64,000 nucleotides of DNA from contig NZ_CP107904.1 of the NCBI RefSeq assembly GCF_036013975.1, positions 2,914,001-2,978,000 of the forward strand. Reading direction: 5' to 3'. Shown here in pieces: positions 34,033 through 42,678 of the stretch (positions are counted from its first letter, which is position 1; each line of letters begins with the position of its first letter). The translations under genes were made by a program, and so were the position numbers. The stretch comes from Kitasatospora sp. NBC_00458. Its GTDB lineage: Bacteria; Actinomycetota; Actinomycetes; Streptomycetales; Streptomycetaceae. The notes under the pieces were generated by a model, which did no database searches, was not told the origin of the DNA, and worked only from the letters and a program-made list of their open reading frames with translations.

Positions 34033-34707
34033 ATGACCATCCGCGTGATCATCGTCGACGACCAGGCGATGGTGCGGGCCGGTTTCGCCGCCCTGCTCAA
34101 CGCCCAGAGCGACATCGACGTGGTGGGGGACGCGGCGGACGGCGCGCAGGCCCTGGAGGTGACCGGCCGCACCCACCCCGACGTGGTGCTGATGGACGTC
34201 CGGATGCCCGTGATGGACGGCCTGGAGGCGGCCCGCCGACTGCTCGACCCGGCCGTACCCGGCGCGCACCGCCCGAAGGTGCTGATGCTCACCACCTTCG
34301 ACGTGGACGACTACGTCTACGAGGCGCTGCGGGCCGGGGCCAGCGGGTTCCTGCTCAAGGACGCGCCGCCGGCCGACCTGATCGCCGCCGTCCGGGTGGT
34401 CGCGGCCGGCGAGGCGCTGCTCGCCCCTTCGGTGACCCGCCGGCTGATCGAGGACTTCGCCCGGACCAGGCCCGCCAGGCGCCGCGACCCGAAGCTCCGG
34501 CTCAACGGGCTGACCCCGCGTGAGACCGAGGTACTGGAGCTGATCGCCCGCGGCCTGTCCAACCAGGAGATCGCCGGCCGGCTGGTGCTCGCCGAACAGA
34601 CCGTCAAGACCCACATCGGCCGCATCCTGGCCAAGCTCGACCTGCGCGACCGCGCCCAGGCGGTCATCCTCGCCTACGAGTCCGGCCTGGTGACGCCCGG
34701 CCAGTAG
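34033..34707 (+). CDS. LuxR-type response regulator
   Basis: A 224-residue NarL-family regulator. The receiver domain has D9-D10, the phosphoacceptor D55 (VVLMDVRMP), T82 region (MLTTFD) and the conserved Lys (LLKDAPP). The LuxR HTH lies at about 155-215 (LTPRETEVLELIARGLSNQEI, VKTHIGRILAKL). It pairs with the kinase immediately upstream. A common element upstream of the kinase and of the DUF1023-acyltransferase operon is the likely binding site. Confidence 0.94.
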   Translation: MTIRVIIVDDQAMVRAGFAALLNAQSDIDVVGDAADGAQALEVTGRTHPDVVLMDVRMPVMDGLEAARRLLDPAVPGAHRPKVLMLTTFDVDDYVYEALRAGASGFLLKDAPPADLIAAVRVVAAGEALLAPSVTRRLIEDFARTRPARRRDPKLRLNGLTPRETEVLELIARGLSNQEIAGRLVLAEQTVKTHIGRILAKLDLRDRAQAVILAYESGLVTPGQ

Positions 34708-34743
34708 GGCCTCCCCCAGCCCCCACGGTGGGGAAAACCCCAG

Positions 34744-34766
34744 TGATACCCGGGTACCACCCGGGA
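34744..34766 (+). promoter_or_regulatory. TCS-associated element, copy 2 (upstream of DUF1023 operon)
   Basis: ATACCCGGGTACCACCC matches copy 1 at 15 of 17 core positions. A possible -10 box, TACCGT (34808-34813), lies 42 bases beyond the end of this element. Confidence 0.6.
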
Positions 34767-34853
34767 GTTGGCCCCGCGGAGTGACGTCCGCGGGGCCGTC
34801 GCGTTCCTACCGTCCTCCCCGTCGAGACCGAACGGACGAGGGAGAGAACGGAC

Positions 34854-36032
34854 ATGCGGCAGCAGCCCACCCGGCGGCGCAACCGGCGGCGCGACGAGCA
34901 GCGGCCCCGACGGATCCGGCGGTCGGTCGCCGCCGCCGGCCTGGTGCTGGCCGCCCTCCTCGGAGCGGGCGGCTGGACCGCCGCCGGCCGGCCGGCGGTG
35001 ACCGGGCCGCCGCCCGGCACGGCCGCCTGGACCGCGGACACCACCCTCGGCCTGCGGCTGCCCGACCCGGCCACGGCCGCCCCCGCCGAGGTGGCCGCCT
35101 TCTTCGACCGGCTGCCGCCCGCCGCCCGGGACGCGCTGGCCGTCCGCCACCCGCTGGTGGTCGGCAACCTGGACGGCGCGCCCGTCGGGCTCCGCTACCG
35201 GGCCAACGAGTCCGCGCTGGCCGAGGAGCTCGGGCGGGAACGGGCCCGCGCCGCCGACCCGTCGCTCACCCCCGGGGACCGGGCCGCCGCCCGGGAGCGC
35301 GCCGAGCGGTACCGCACCCTGCTCGACGGGGCGCAGCAGGGCGGCCGGCGGTTCCTCGCCTTCGACCCGCGGGGCCGCGGCCAGATCGCCGAGGTGTACG
35401 GCGACCTGGCCGCCGCCCGCCGGACCGCGGTCGTCGTCCCCGGCTCCGACATCGACCTGCGCACCTTCGACCGCGCCGGCGACCCGTACGGCACCCCGGC
35501 CGGGATGGCCCGCGCGCTGTTCGGGGCCACCGGCGGGCAGACCGCGGTGGTCGCCTGGGCCGGCTACACCACCCCGGTCGGGATCGGCCCGGACGCCGCC
35601 ACCGAGTCGCTGGCCGAGGCCGGCGCCGTCCGGCTGGCCCGGCTGCTCGACGGGCTCGCCGCCACCACCCGACCCGCCGCGCCGGCCACGGTGTTCTGCC
35701 ACAGCTACGGCTCGGTGGTCTGCGGGCTGGCCCGGCCGGGGCCGGAGCGGTCCTCGGGCGTGGTGGTGCTCGGCTCGCCGGGCCTGGGCGTCGACTCGGC
35801 CGCCGACCTGGACCCGCGGGTGCCGCTGTGGGCCGTCGAACGGAACGGCTCGGACTGGATCGGCAACGTGCCCTTCGTCCGGTTCCTCGGCCTCGGCCAC
35901 GGCGCCGACCCGACCGGCCGGGGGTTCGGCGCCCGCCCGCTGCCGGCCACCGGATCGCACGGCCACACCGGCTACTTCGCCCCGGGCACCGCCTCGCTGG
36001 CCGCCTTCGCCGACGTCGCGCTCGGCCGCTGA
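34854..36032 (+). CDS. DUF1023 alpha/beta hydrolase, membrane-anchored or secreted
   Basis: A 392-residue protein. Residues 1-24 are strongly basic, followed by a hydrophobic segment (about 24-45) that is a signal or anchor. The hydrolase core is DUF1023 (alpha/beta): PLVVGNLDGAPVGLRYRAN, FLAFDPRGRG, AVVVPGSD and the nucleophile elbow CHSYGS (S284). GHGADPTG near the end may bear the histidine region. Substrate is unknown. It is 55-60% similar by eye to the paralogue at 42679. It lies in an operon with the acyltransferase and is downstream of a TCS element. Confidence 0.82.
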   Translation: MRQQPTRRRNRRRDEQRPRRIRRSVAAAGLVLAALLGAGGWTAAGRPAVTGPPPGTAAWTADTTLGLRLPDPATAAPAEVAAFFDRLPPAARDALAVRHPLVVGNLDGAPVGLRYRANESALAEELGRERARAADPSLTPGDRAAARERAERYRTLLDGAQQGGRRFLAFDPRGRGQIAEVYGDLAAARRTAVVVPGSDIDLRTFDRAGDPYGTPAGMARALFGATGGQTAVVAWAGYTTPVGIGPDAATESLAEAGAVRLARLLDGLAATTRPAAPATVFCHSYGSVVCGLARPGPERSSGVVVLGSPGLGVDSAADLDPRVPLWAVERNGSDWIGNVPFVRFLGLGHGADPTGRGFGARPLPATGSHGHTGYFAPGTASLAAFADVALGR

Positions 36033-36175
36033 CCCCGGCCCGGCACCTCAACGCCCGGCCCGCCCGGCCCACCAGGCCCGCCGCCCGGCGTCTCCGGCCA
36101 AGCGCCGCCCCGCCCCCGCACCGCCCCGCACCGCCGCCCCGCTCCTGCGCCACACCCGCGAACGGAGACCCCGTC

Positions 36176-37411
36176 ATGTCCAGCCCGCTCACCGCCCTGC
36201 GCCGGGCCGCCCGCCAGGTGGACGCCCGCACCCCCGAGACCCGGGACCGGGCCCTCGACGGCCTGCGCGCGCTCGCCCTGCTCGCCGTCCCGGTCGGCCA
36301 CTGGCTGCTCGGCGGGTTCGGCCTCTCCCCCGACGGCGCGCTGCACAACGCCAGCCCGCTCTCCTCGCCCTCGCTCGGCTTCTTCGCCCCATTGAGCTGG
36401 GTGCTCCAGATGCTCGGCGTGTTCTTCCTGGTCGGCGGCCACTCCTCGGTCCGCTCGCTGGAGCGGGCCCGCGCCAAGGGCGTCGGCCTCGGCAGCTGGC
36501 TGCGCGGCCGGACCGTCCGGCTGCTCCGCCCGGTGCTCGGGGTGACGGCCGTCTGGGCCCTGCTGATCCCGCTGCTGCCGCGTCTCGGCGTCCCCGCCGA
36601 CACCGTGCGGACCGGGTCCACGCTGGTGGTGCAGCCGCTCTGGTACATCGGCGTCTACCTGGGGCTGACCGCGCTCACCCCGCTCTGCGTGGCCGCCGCC
36701 CGCCGGCTGGGCGGCTGGTCGGCGGGTGTCCTGCTGGCCGCCGTCGCCGTCGTCGACCTGCTCCGGTACGGGCCGTGGGCCGAGTCGGTGCCGTCCTGGG
36801 TCGGGCTGCTGAACATCCTTCCGGGCTGGCTCTTCGGCTACCAGCTCGGCGTGCTCTGGGCGCGCGGCCGACTGGGCCGTCCGGCCGCCCGCCTGCTGCT
36901 GCTCGGCGGCGGCGTGCTGTTCGCCGCGCTGCTGCTGCTCTGGCACTACCCGGCGAGCATGGTCGGCGTGCCGGGTGCCGAGCGGACCAACTCCCACCCG
37001 CCGTCCCTGCTGGTGCTGGCGCTGGCCTCGGTGCAGTGCGGCGCCGCGGTGCTGCTGCGCGAACGGCTCGGCCGGCTGCTGACCCGCCGTCCGCTGCTGT
37101 GGCTGCCGGTGGTCGCGGTCAACCTGTCGGCGATGACGATCTTCTGCTGGCACCAGAGCGCCATGCTGGCCGTCGCGGTGCCGGGCGCGGCCGTCCTGGG
37201 CGAGGTGCCGGGGCTGACCGCGGCGCCGGACTCGCTCGGCTGGGTGGCCGTCCGGCTCGCGCTGCTGCCGCTGTTCGGTGCCGTGCTGATCGGGATCGGG
37301 TGGTTCACCCGGCGGTTCGACGGACCGTGGTCGGCCTTCTCCCGGCCCGTCAGGGCGGCGGCCGGGGCGGGGGCGGCGTTCTTCGCCGCGTACGCGCTCG
37401 GCGTGGTCTGA
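36176..37411 (+). CDS. acyltransferase family 3 membrane protein
   Basis: A 411-residue membrane protein of the Acyl_transf_3 type. The opening RALDGLRALALLAVPVGHWL holds the conserved R-x-x-D-x-L-R-A-x-A and H motif, and roughly ten hydrophobic helices follow. These enzymes O-acylate surface polymers or secreted compounds. The start is ATG 36176 (MSSPLTALRRAARQ), with CGGAGA upstream. It follows the DUF1023 hydrolase by 143 bases and probably acts with it on the same envelope component; that is an inference. Confidence 0.85.
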   Translation: MSSPLTALRRAARQVDARTPETRDRALDGLRALALLAVPVGHWLLGGFGLSPDGALHNASPLSSPSLGFFAPLSWVLQMLGVFFLVGGHSSVRSLERARAKGVGLGSWLRGRTVRLLRPVLGVTAVWALLIPLLPRLGVPADTVRTGSTLVVQPLWYIGVYLGLTALTPLCVAAARRLGGWSAGVLLAAVAVVDLLRYGPWAESVPSWVGLLNILPGWLFGYQLGVLWARGRLGRPAARLLLLGGGVLFAALLLLWHYPASMVGVPGAERTNSHPPSLLVLALASVQCGAAVLLRERLGRLLTRRPLLWLPVVAVNLSAMTIFCWHQSAMLAVAVPGAAVLGEVPGLTAAPDSLGWVAVRLALLPLFGAVLIGIGWFTRRFDGPWSAFSRPVRAAAGAGAAFFAAYALGVV

Positions 37412-37428
37412 GCCTCCCGGCGGTCGAG

Positions 37429-37472
37429 GCGGGAGAGGGGCGTGGGCCGACTGGCCCACGCCCCTCTCCCGC
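37429..37472 (+). terminator. strong hairpin terminator
   Basis: A 20-bp perfect stem (GCGGGAGAGGGGCGTGGGCC with its complement) and a GACT loop lie 18 bases after the acyltransferase stop. Confidence 0.85.
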
Positions 37473-37694
37473 ATGCGCTCCCCCGCCGCCCGCGGCCTCC
37501 TCCGCCGACGCTCCCGCCCCCGCTCCGCCCCGCCCGCCGAACGCAGTGCATCCGCATGCGAACCACCACGCACTGTGATGTTCTGTGACGGTCGGCGACC
37601 ACCGGTGCGTCCGCGCCCGCCCACGGCCCGGCCGCCCGCGCCGTCCGACCCCGATCTCCCCCGCTCCTGAAGCCCCCCACCTCAGAGGAGTTCC

Positions 37695-39632
37695 ATGTCC
37701 CCGTCCCCGCCGCGGCCCGCCGACCGGCCCCGGACCCGCCGCCGACTCGCCACCGCCGTCGCCACCGCCGTGGTCTGGGCGCTGACCACCGGCACCGTCC
37801 TCACCGCCGCCGGTCCGGCCGCCGCCCTGGTCGGCACCCACGGCTCCGGCCACCACGACCCGGCCGGCGCCGACGCCCCCGCCGGCACCGCCCCGCGGAT
37901 CGCCGACCCCCGGGTCCAGGCCGAACTGCGGGACGACGAGGTCGCCGCCCTCGGCCAGGAGCACGCCGAGGAGCACGCCAGCGCGCGGGCGGCGATGCGC
38001 GGCGTCGGCGAGTACCCGCAGACCACCCGCACCAACCGGCTCAAGGCCCTGACGGACTCCCAGACCAGCATCAACGCCGGCTTCGACCCCACCGTCTTCG
38101 GCGCGTTCAAGGCGTACTTCCCCTCCCCCGACTTCGCCGCCCACATCGCCATGCTGCCGACCGGCAAGGTGCTGCTGTTCTCCTTCGAACGGATCGAGAC
38201 CAACCCGGAGAAGGAACCCGCCCCCACCCAGACCATCGGCAAGGAGAACGCCGGCCGCGCCTTCCTCTGGGACCCGGCCAAGGGAACCGGCACCGACTCG
38301 TTCACCAAGGTCACCCCGCCGGTGATCGACATGCCGGACGGCCTCGGCGAGCTGCGCCCCGCGCCGTTCTTCTGCGCCGGCCACTCCTTCCTCCCCAACG
38401 GCATGCTCGGCGTCTTCGGCGGCAACCTGGGCGGCAACGGCGGCACCGGCGCCAAGCTGTCGCTGATCTTCGACCCCTGGACCGAGACCTGGACCCGCAA
38501 CCCCGACATGTCGGTCGGCCGCTGGTACCCGTCGGTGGTCACCGGCGCGGACGGCCGGCAGCTGATCATGTCCGGCCAGTCCGAACTGGGCTGGGGCACC
38601 CCGACGCCGGTGGTCGAGCGGTTCCCGGCCAAGACCCACCCCGTGCCCTCGCTCAAGACCGAGACCCCGAGGAACACCCCGGTCGACCGCTTCAAGGCCG
38701 ACGCCCCCTTCAGCCTCGACTACCCGCACCTGTTCTCGCTGCGCGACGGCAACGTCTACGCCTTCGGCCGCCAGCCGGACGAGCAGTGGGCCTTCGACCC
38801 GGTCAACGAGACCCGCCGCGACCTGCTGGCCCGCCCGGACGGCCGCAAGCGCAACTACGGCTCGGCCGTCCCCCTCCCCGGCGGCCCCAACGGCCCGGAC
38901 TCCGCCCTGTTCCTCGGCGGCGACCGGGACAACCCGAGCACCCTGCGCTTCTCCAACGGCAACTGGACCGCCGAGAAGTCCCGCGCCTTCGGCCGCACCC
39001 AGGACGACACCCTGCTGCTGCCCAACGGCACCCTGCTGACCGTCAACGGCTCGTACGACATCCGCGACTACGGCAACGGCCCCTACAACCCGAACGCCGA
39101 CCTCAAGTACCGGCAGACCGAACTGCGCGACGCGCAGGGCAACTGGAAGCTCGGCCCCGTCCAGCGGCTGCCGCGCGGCTACCACTCCAACGCCGTGGTG
39201 ATGCCCGACGGCCGGATCATGGTCACCGGCGACGAGCTCCAGCAGCTCGCCAACGACCCGGACATCCGGGACGACATGAACGGCAGCATCGAGATCTACG
39301 AGCCCGCCTACCTCCACCAGGGCAACCGCCCCTCGATCGAGCGGGCCCCGACCACGGCGATCGGCTACGACAAGAACTTCCTCGTCACCACCACCACGCC
39401 CGGCCTCGTCTCCAAGGCCGTGCTGCTCTCGCCGACCACCGCCACCCACTCGGTCAACACCAGCCAGCGCCACCTCGAACTGCGGCTCACCAGCCGGGCC
39501 GGCAACCGCCTGGAACTCCAGGCCCCGCCGGACGCCAAGGCCGCGCCGCCCGGCTGGTACATGCTCTTCCTGCTCAACGACCAGGGCGTGCCCTCCGTCG
39601 CCAAGTGGGTGCAGCTCAGCTCCACGGCCTGA
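37695..39632 (+). CDS. galactose-oxidase-like copper radical oxidase, secreted
   Basis: A 645-residue enzyme. Residues 1-45 are a secretion signal with a basic start (RPRTRRRLATAVATAVVWAL) and AAA cleavage region; the twin arginines may indicate Tat export. The seven-bladed kelch domain and C-terminal DUF1929 domain follow. All galactose-oxidase copper/radical residues are in order: C227 (FFCAGH), Y278 (GRWYPS), Y496-H497 (RGYHSNAV) and H585 (THSVNTSQR). It should oxidise an alcohol to an aldehyde and make H2O2. It resembles the streptomycete GlxA class. The adjacent gene is a DyP peroxidase. Confidence 0.88.
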   Translation: MSPSPPRPADRPRTRRRLATAVATAVVWALTTGTVLTAAGPAAALVGTHGSGHHDPAGADAPAGTAPRIADPRVQAELRDDEVAALGQEHAEEHASARAAMRGVGEYPQTTRTNRLKALTDSQTSINAGFDPTVFGAFKAYFPSPDFAAHIAMLPTGKVLLFSFERIETNPEKEPAPTQTIGKENAGRAFLWDPAKGTGTDSFTKVTPPVIDMPDGLGELRPAPFFCAGHSFLPNGMLGVFGGNLGGNGGTGAKLSLIFDPWTETWTRNPDMSVGRWYPSVVTGADGRQLIMSGQSELGWGTPTPVVERFPAKTHPVPSLKTETPRNTPVDRFKADAPFSLDYPHLFSLRDGNVYAFGRQPDEQWAFDPVNETRRDLLARPDGRKRNYGSAVPLPGGPNGPDSALFLGGDRDNPSTLRFSNGNWTAEKSRAFGRTQDDTLLLPNGTLLTVNGSYDIRDYGNGPYNPNADLKYRQTELRDAQGNWKLGPVQRLPRGYHSNAVVMPDGRIMVTGDELQQLANDPDIRDDMNGSIEIYEPAYLHQGNRPSIERAPTTAIGYDKNFLVTTTTPGLVSKAVLLSPTTATHSVNTSQRHLELRLTSRAGNRLELQAPPDAKAAPPGWYMLFLLNDQGVPSVAKWVQLSSTA

Positions 39633-39689
39633 CCGGCCGTCCCTCCCCCGCACCCACGCACGACCCCGCACGACGAGGAGAACACCCCC

Positions 39690-42026
39690 ATGACCACCCC
39701 GACGGATCTGCGTCTGCGCGAGAGCGACGAGATCCAGGGCGACATCATCGCCGGCTTCAAGAAGGACAACGTCTCCGTGCTGTTCCTCAAGTTCGAGGAC
39801 GCCGCCCGGGCCCGCGACTGGCTGCGCCGGCTCGCCCCGCAGATCGCCACCACCCGCCAGGTCGCCGACTTCAACGCGGCCTTCAGCGAGGCCCGCAAGT
39901 CCTCGGGCGGTGACGACCCTAGGGCCCTCAAGGCCACCTGGCTGGGCCTCGGCCTGACCTACGAGGGCATGCGCCAGCTGTCCGCCACCGACCCGTTCCC
40001 GCAGCCCCCGCCGCCCGGCAGCGGCCTGGAGGCGTTCAAGGAGGGCTCGGCCAAACGGGCCGGCGCGCTCGGCGACACCGGCGACAACTCCCCGGAGAAC
40101 TGGCTCTTCGGCAACGGCCGGAGCCAGCCGGTGCACGCCGTGCTGACGATCGCCTCGGACACCGAGGAGGACCTCCGGACCACCGTCGAGGCGCAGCGCG
40201 AGGCGGCCGCCGCCGACCGGATCGTGATCGTGTTCCAGCAGAACGCCCAGACCCTGAAGGGCAGTCGGCGGGGCAAGGAGCACTTCGGCTTCAAGGACGG
40301 CATCAGCGAGCCCGGGGTCCGCTTCTTCGACCGGCCCGACCCGAACCGGCCCGAGGAGGTCGAGGGCCACCCGGGCACCCGGATCGTCCCGGCCGGCGAG
40401 TTCGTCGTCGGCGAGCAGCCGGCCCCCGGCAGCGCCACCGAGTTCCCCGAGTGGGCCCGCAACGGCTCCTTCCAGGTGGTCCGCCGGCTGTCCCAGGACG
40501 TGCCCGGCTGGTGGGCCCAGGTCTCGGTCAAGCTGAAGGAGCTCAAGCAGGCCAAGGCCGTCCCGGACTCCGCCACCGCCGAATGGCTGGCCGCCCGGCT
40601 GGTCGGCCGCTGGCGCTCCGGAGCCCCGGTCTGCAAGCACCAGGACCGGGACGTCCCGAACGACCCGGCGGCCTCGTCGGACAACGACTTCGACTTCCGG
40701 GACGACCTGGAGGGCCTGGCCACCCCGCTCTTCTCGCACCTGCGCAAGACCAGCCCGCGGGCCGGCCTGCAGGCGCCCGACCCGAGTGCGCCGCCGTTGG
40801 ACGCCAAGGTCCTGGACGGCCGGCGGATCATCCGCCGCGGTGCGCCGTACGGGCACCCCTTCGACCCGGCCTCCGAAGGCCCGGGCGGCCCCGACGACCC
40901 GCGCGGCCTGCTCTTCGTCTGCTACCAGGCCGACATCGCCCGGCAGTTCGAGTTCATCCAGGCCGACTGGATGGACCAGCCGGACTTCCCGCCCGGCCGC
41001 AACCCGGAGCCCGGCAAGGACCCGGTGACCCAGGAGGCCGACCAGGTCGACTTCGAGAGCCGGGGCCCGGACGGCGCGATCCGGCACACACCTCTGAACT
41101 TCCAGCAGTTCGTCCAGACCCAGGGGTCGGTCTACGCCTTCGCGCCGTCGATCAGCACCCTGAAGGCGCTCAGCGACGGGCAGCTCACCGGCCGGGGCCA
41201 GAGCGGCGCCCAGGGCCAGAACGGGAGCCAGGGGCAGGGGCAGACCCAGCAGGGCGGCCAGCCCGGCCCGCAGCCCGGCACGGCGTACCCGTGCGACGAG
41301 ATCGTCGCCGTCCCCGACCAGTGGCGGCTCGGCGGGCAGAGCCAGTTCTGGGCCTGCCACGGCGACCGGTACCGGAAGATCTCGGTGGCCGACGGCACCG
41401 CCCACACCGACCGGGTGGTCAAGGGCGACAGCGCGCTGAGCGGCCACGCGTGTTTCCGGGGCATCGAGCGGATCGACTGCGTCCTGCCGATGCCCGACCT
41501 GCAGAACCCCGCCGGCAAGAGCTGGTACTGGTGCTTCCACACCACCGGCGGCCGCCGGCAGTACCGGGCCGTCTCGCTCACCTGCGGCAGCACCCACACC
41601 GGCACGCTGGAGCGCCCGGACCGCGACCTCACCTCCTGGGCCTCGCTGAACGGCATCGGCAAGGTGGACTGCTTCCTCCCGGTGCCCGACCAGCAGCGGG
41701 TCGGCGGCAAGAGCTGGTACTGGTGCTTCCACACCACCGGCGGCCGCCAGCAGTACCGGCTGATCTCGGTGGCCGACGGCGCCGCGCACACCGACGTGCT
41801 GGAGCGCACCGACCGCGAACTCTCCCAGTGGGGCTCGCTGAACGGCGTCGGCCGGGTGGACTGCTTCCTGCCCGTCCCGGACCGCCAGCGGGTCGGCGGG
41901 AAGAGCGAGTACTGGGTGTTCCACGGTGAGAACTACCGCCGCATCTCGGTGGCCGACGGCAGCGGGCACCCGGACCGGCTGATCAGCGGCGACCGCTCCT
42001 GCTCCGCCTGGAACTCGCTGAGCTGA
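39690..42026 (+). CDS. DyP-type heme peroxidase with C-terminal repeat domain
   Basis: A 778-residue protein. Residues 1 to about 495 are a DyP peroxidase: GFKDG (200-204, catalytic D203), FSHLRKTSPR with proximal H350, and RRIIRRGAPYG with the distal arginine. It has no signal peptide. A Gln/Gly-rich linker (about 498-531) leads to four repeats of about 62 residues (533-778), each with VDCFLPVPDQQRVGGKSWYW-like and QYRLISVADGAAH-like blocks, probably a beta-propeller or binding module. It lies 57 bases after the copper oxidase, with ACGAGGAG upstream, and could use the H2O2. Confidence 0.9.
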   Translation: MTTPTDLRLRESDEIQGDIIAGFKKDNVSVLFLKFEDAARARDWLRRLAPQIATTRQVADFNAAFSEARKSSGGDDPRALKATWLGLGLTYEGMRQLSATDPFPQPPPPGSGLEAFKEGSAKRAGALGDTGDNSPENWLFGNGRSQPVHAVLTIASDTEEDLRTTVEAQREAAAADRIVIVFQQNAQTLKGSRRGKEHFGFKDGISEPGVRFFDRPDPNRPEEVEGHPGTRIVPAGEFVVGEQPAPGSATEFPEWARNGSFQVVRRLSQDVPGWWAQVSVKLKELKQAKAVPDSATAEWLAARLVGRWRSGAPVCKHQDRDVPNDPAASSDNDFDFRDDLEGLATPLFSHLRKTSPRAGLQAPDPSAPPLDAKVLDGRRIIRRGAPYGHPFDPASEGPGGPDDPRGLLFVCYQADIARQFEFIQADWMDQPDFPPGRNPEPGKDPVTQEADQVDFESRGPDGAIRHTPLNFQQFVQTQGSVYAFAPSISTLKALSDGQLTGRGQSGAQGQNGSQGQGQTQQGGQPGPQPGTAYPCDEIVAVPDQWRLGGQSQFWACHGDRYRKISVADGTAHTDRVVKGDSALSGHACFRGIERIDCVLPMPDLQNPAGKSWYWCFHTTGGRRQYRAVSLTCGSTHTGTLERPDRDLTSWASLNGIGKVDCFLPVPDQQRVGGKSWYWCFHTTGGRQQYRLISVADGAAHTDVLERTDRELSQWGSLNGVGRVDCFLPVPDRQRVGGKSEYWVFHGENYRRISVADGSGHPDRLISGDRSCSAWNSLS

Positions 42027-42054
42027 ACCCGGCCGGACCGACCCGCGGCACCCC

Positions 42055-42089
42055 GTCCGCCCCCGTCGCCCCCGGCGCCGGGGGCGGAC
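42055..42089 (+). terminator. hairpin after DyP gene
   Basis: GTCCGCCCCC with its complement GGGGGCGGAC lies 29 bases after the DyP stop. It overlaps the promoter region of the next gene. Confidence 0.5.
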
Positions 42090-42105
42090 CGTCGTACCCC
42101 TGCTC

Positions 42106-42111
42106 TACGCT
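42106..42111 (+). promoter_or_regulatory. -10 box of leaderless YjbR gene
   Basis: TACGCT lies six bases before the ATG at 42118, with no ribosome binding site between. Confidence 0.5.
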
Positions 42112-42117
42112 GCGGCC

Positions 42118-42468
42118 ATGGTGACCTTCGACGAGTTCCGGGCGATGGCACTCGCCCTGCCGCAGGCGGCGCAGCAGCCCACCTGGGAGATCGAGACCCT
42201 GCGGGTGGGTGCGAAGGTCTTCGCGATGGGCTCCCCGGAGGGGGAGTCCGTCACCGTGAAGGCCTCCCGCGAGGACCAGGCCGAGCTGCTCGCCGCCGAG
42301 CCGGAGGTCTTCTCCTACGCCCCGTACGTCGGCCGGCACGGGTGGGTGAGCGTCCGGCTCGACCTGGTCGACCGGGAGGAGCTGCGGGACCTGCTGACCG
42401 AGGCCTGGCGGCGCGCCGCACCGAAGAAGCTGGTCCGGGAGTTCGACGCCGGGCAGGCGGGAGCGTGA
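42118..42468 (+). CDS. MmcQ/YjbR family protein
   Basis: A 116-residue protein with the MmcQ/YjbR fold, a double-wing arrangement named after DNA-binding relatives. Motifs are MVTFDEFRAMALALPQAAQQ, IETLRVGAKVFAM, SREDQAELLAAEPEVFSYAP and GWVSVRLDLVDREEL. It is probably leaderless. It lies on the same strand as the DyP gene but with its own promoter. DNA binding and target are not shown for most members. Confidence 0.85.
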   Translation: MVTFDEFRAMALALPQAAQQPTWEIETLRVGAKVFAMGSPEGESVTVKASREDQAELLAAEPEVFSYAPYVGRHGWVSVRLDLVDREELRDLLTEAWRRAAPKKLVREFDAGQAGA

Positions 42469-42678
42469 GGAGGGACCCCGGACCCTCGCCTTCGAGAGGG
42501 GTGGGCCCTTCCGGGTGACGCCCGATCGGTTACCTCCGGTTCATGTGATCCATCCCACAGTTTAAGGTGCGCCCAGTCCCGCCCCCGCCCCCTACTCTTG
42601 CGTTGGGAAGTTGGCAGTCGTACCACCCTTCGGGCCCCGCCCGCGGATCGGTGACGGGACTCTCAGGGAGTTGAGGCG

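Noticed and set aside
37412..37694. Small gene in the gap between acyltransferase and oxidase
   Set aside because: Frames here are short and Pro/Arg-rich, without a start site signal. The visible features are a terminator and inverted repeats (CAGTGC near 37544 facing GCACTG near 37570).
37350..41969. A 1539-residue minus-strand frame across the copper oxidase and DyP genes
   Set aside because: Overlaps two genes with full catalytic motifs and shows no recognisable domain or ribosome binding site.
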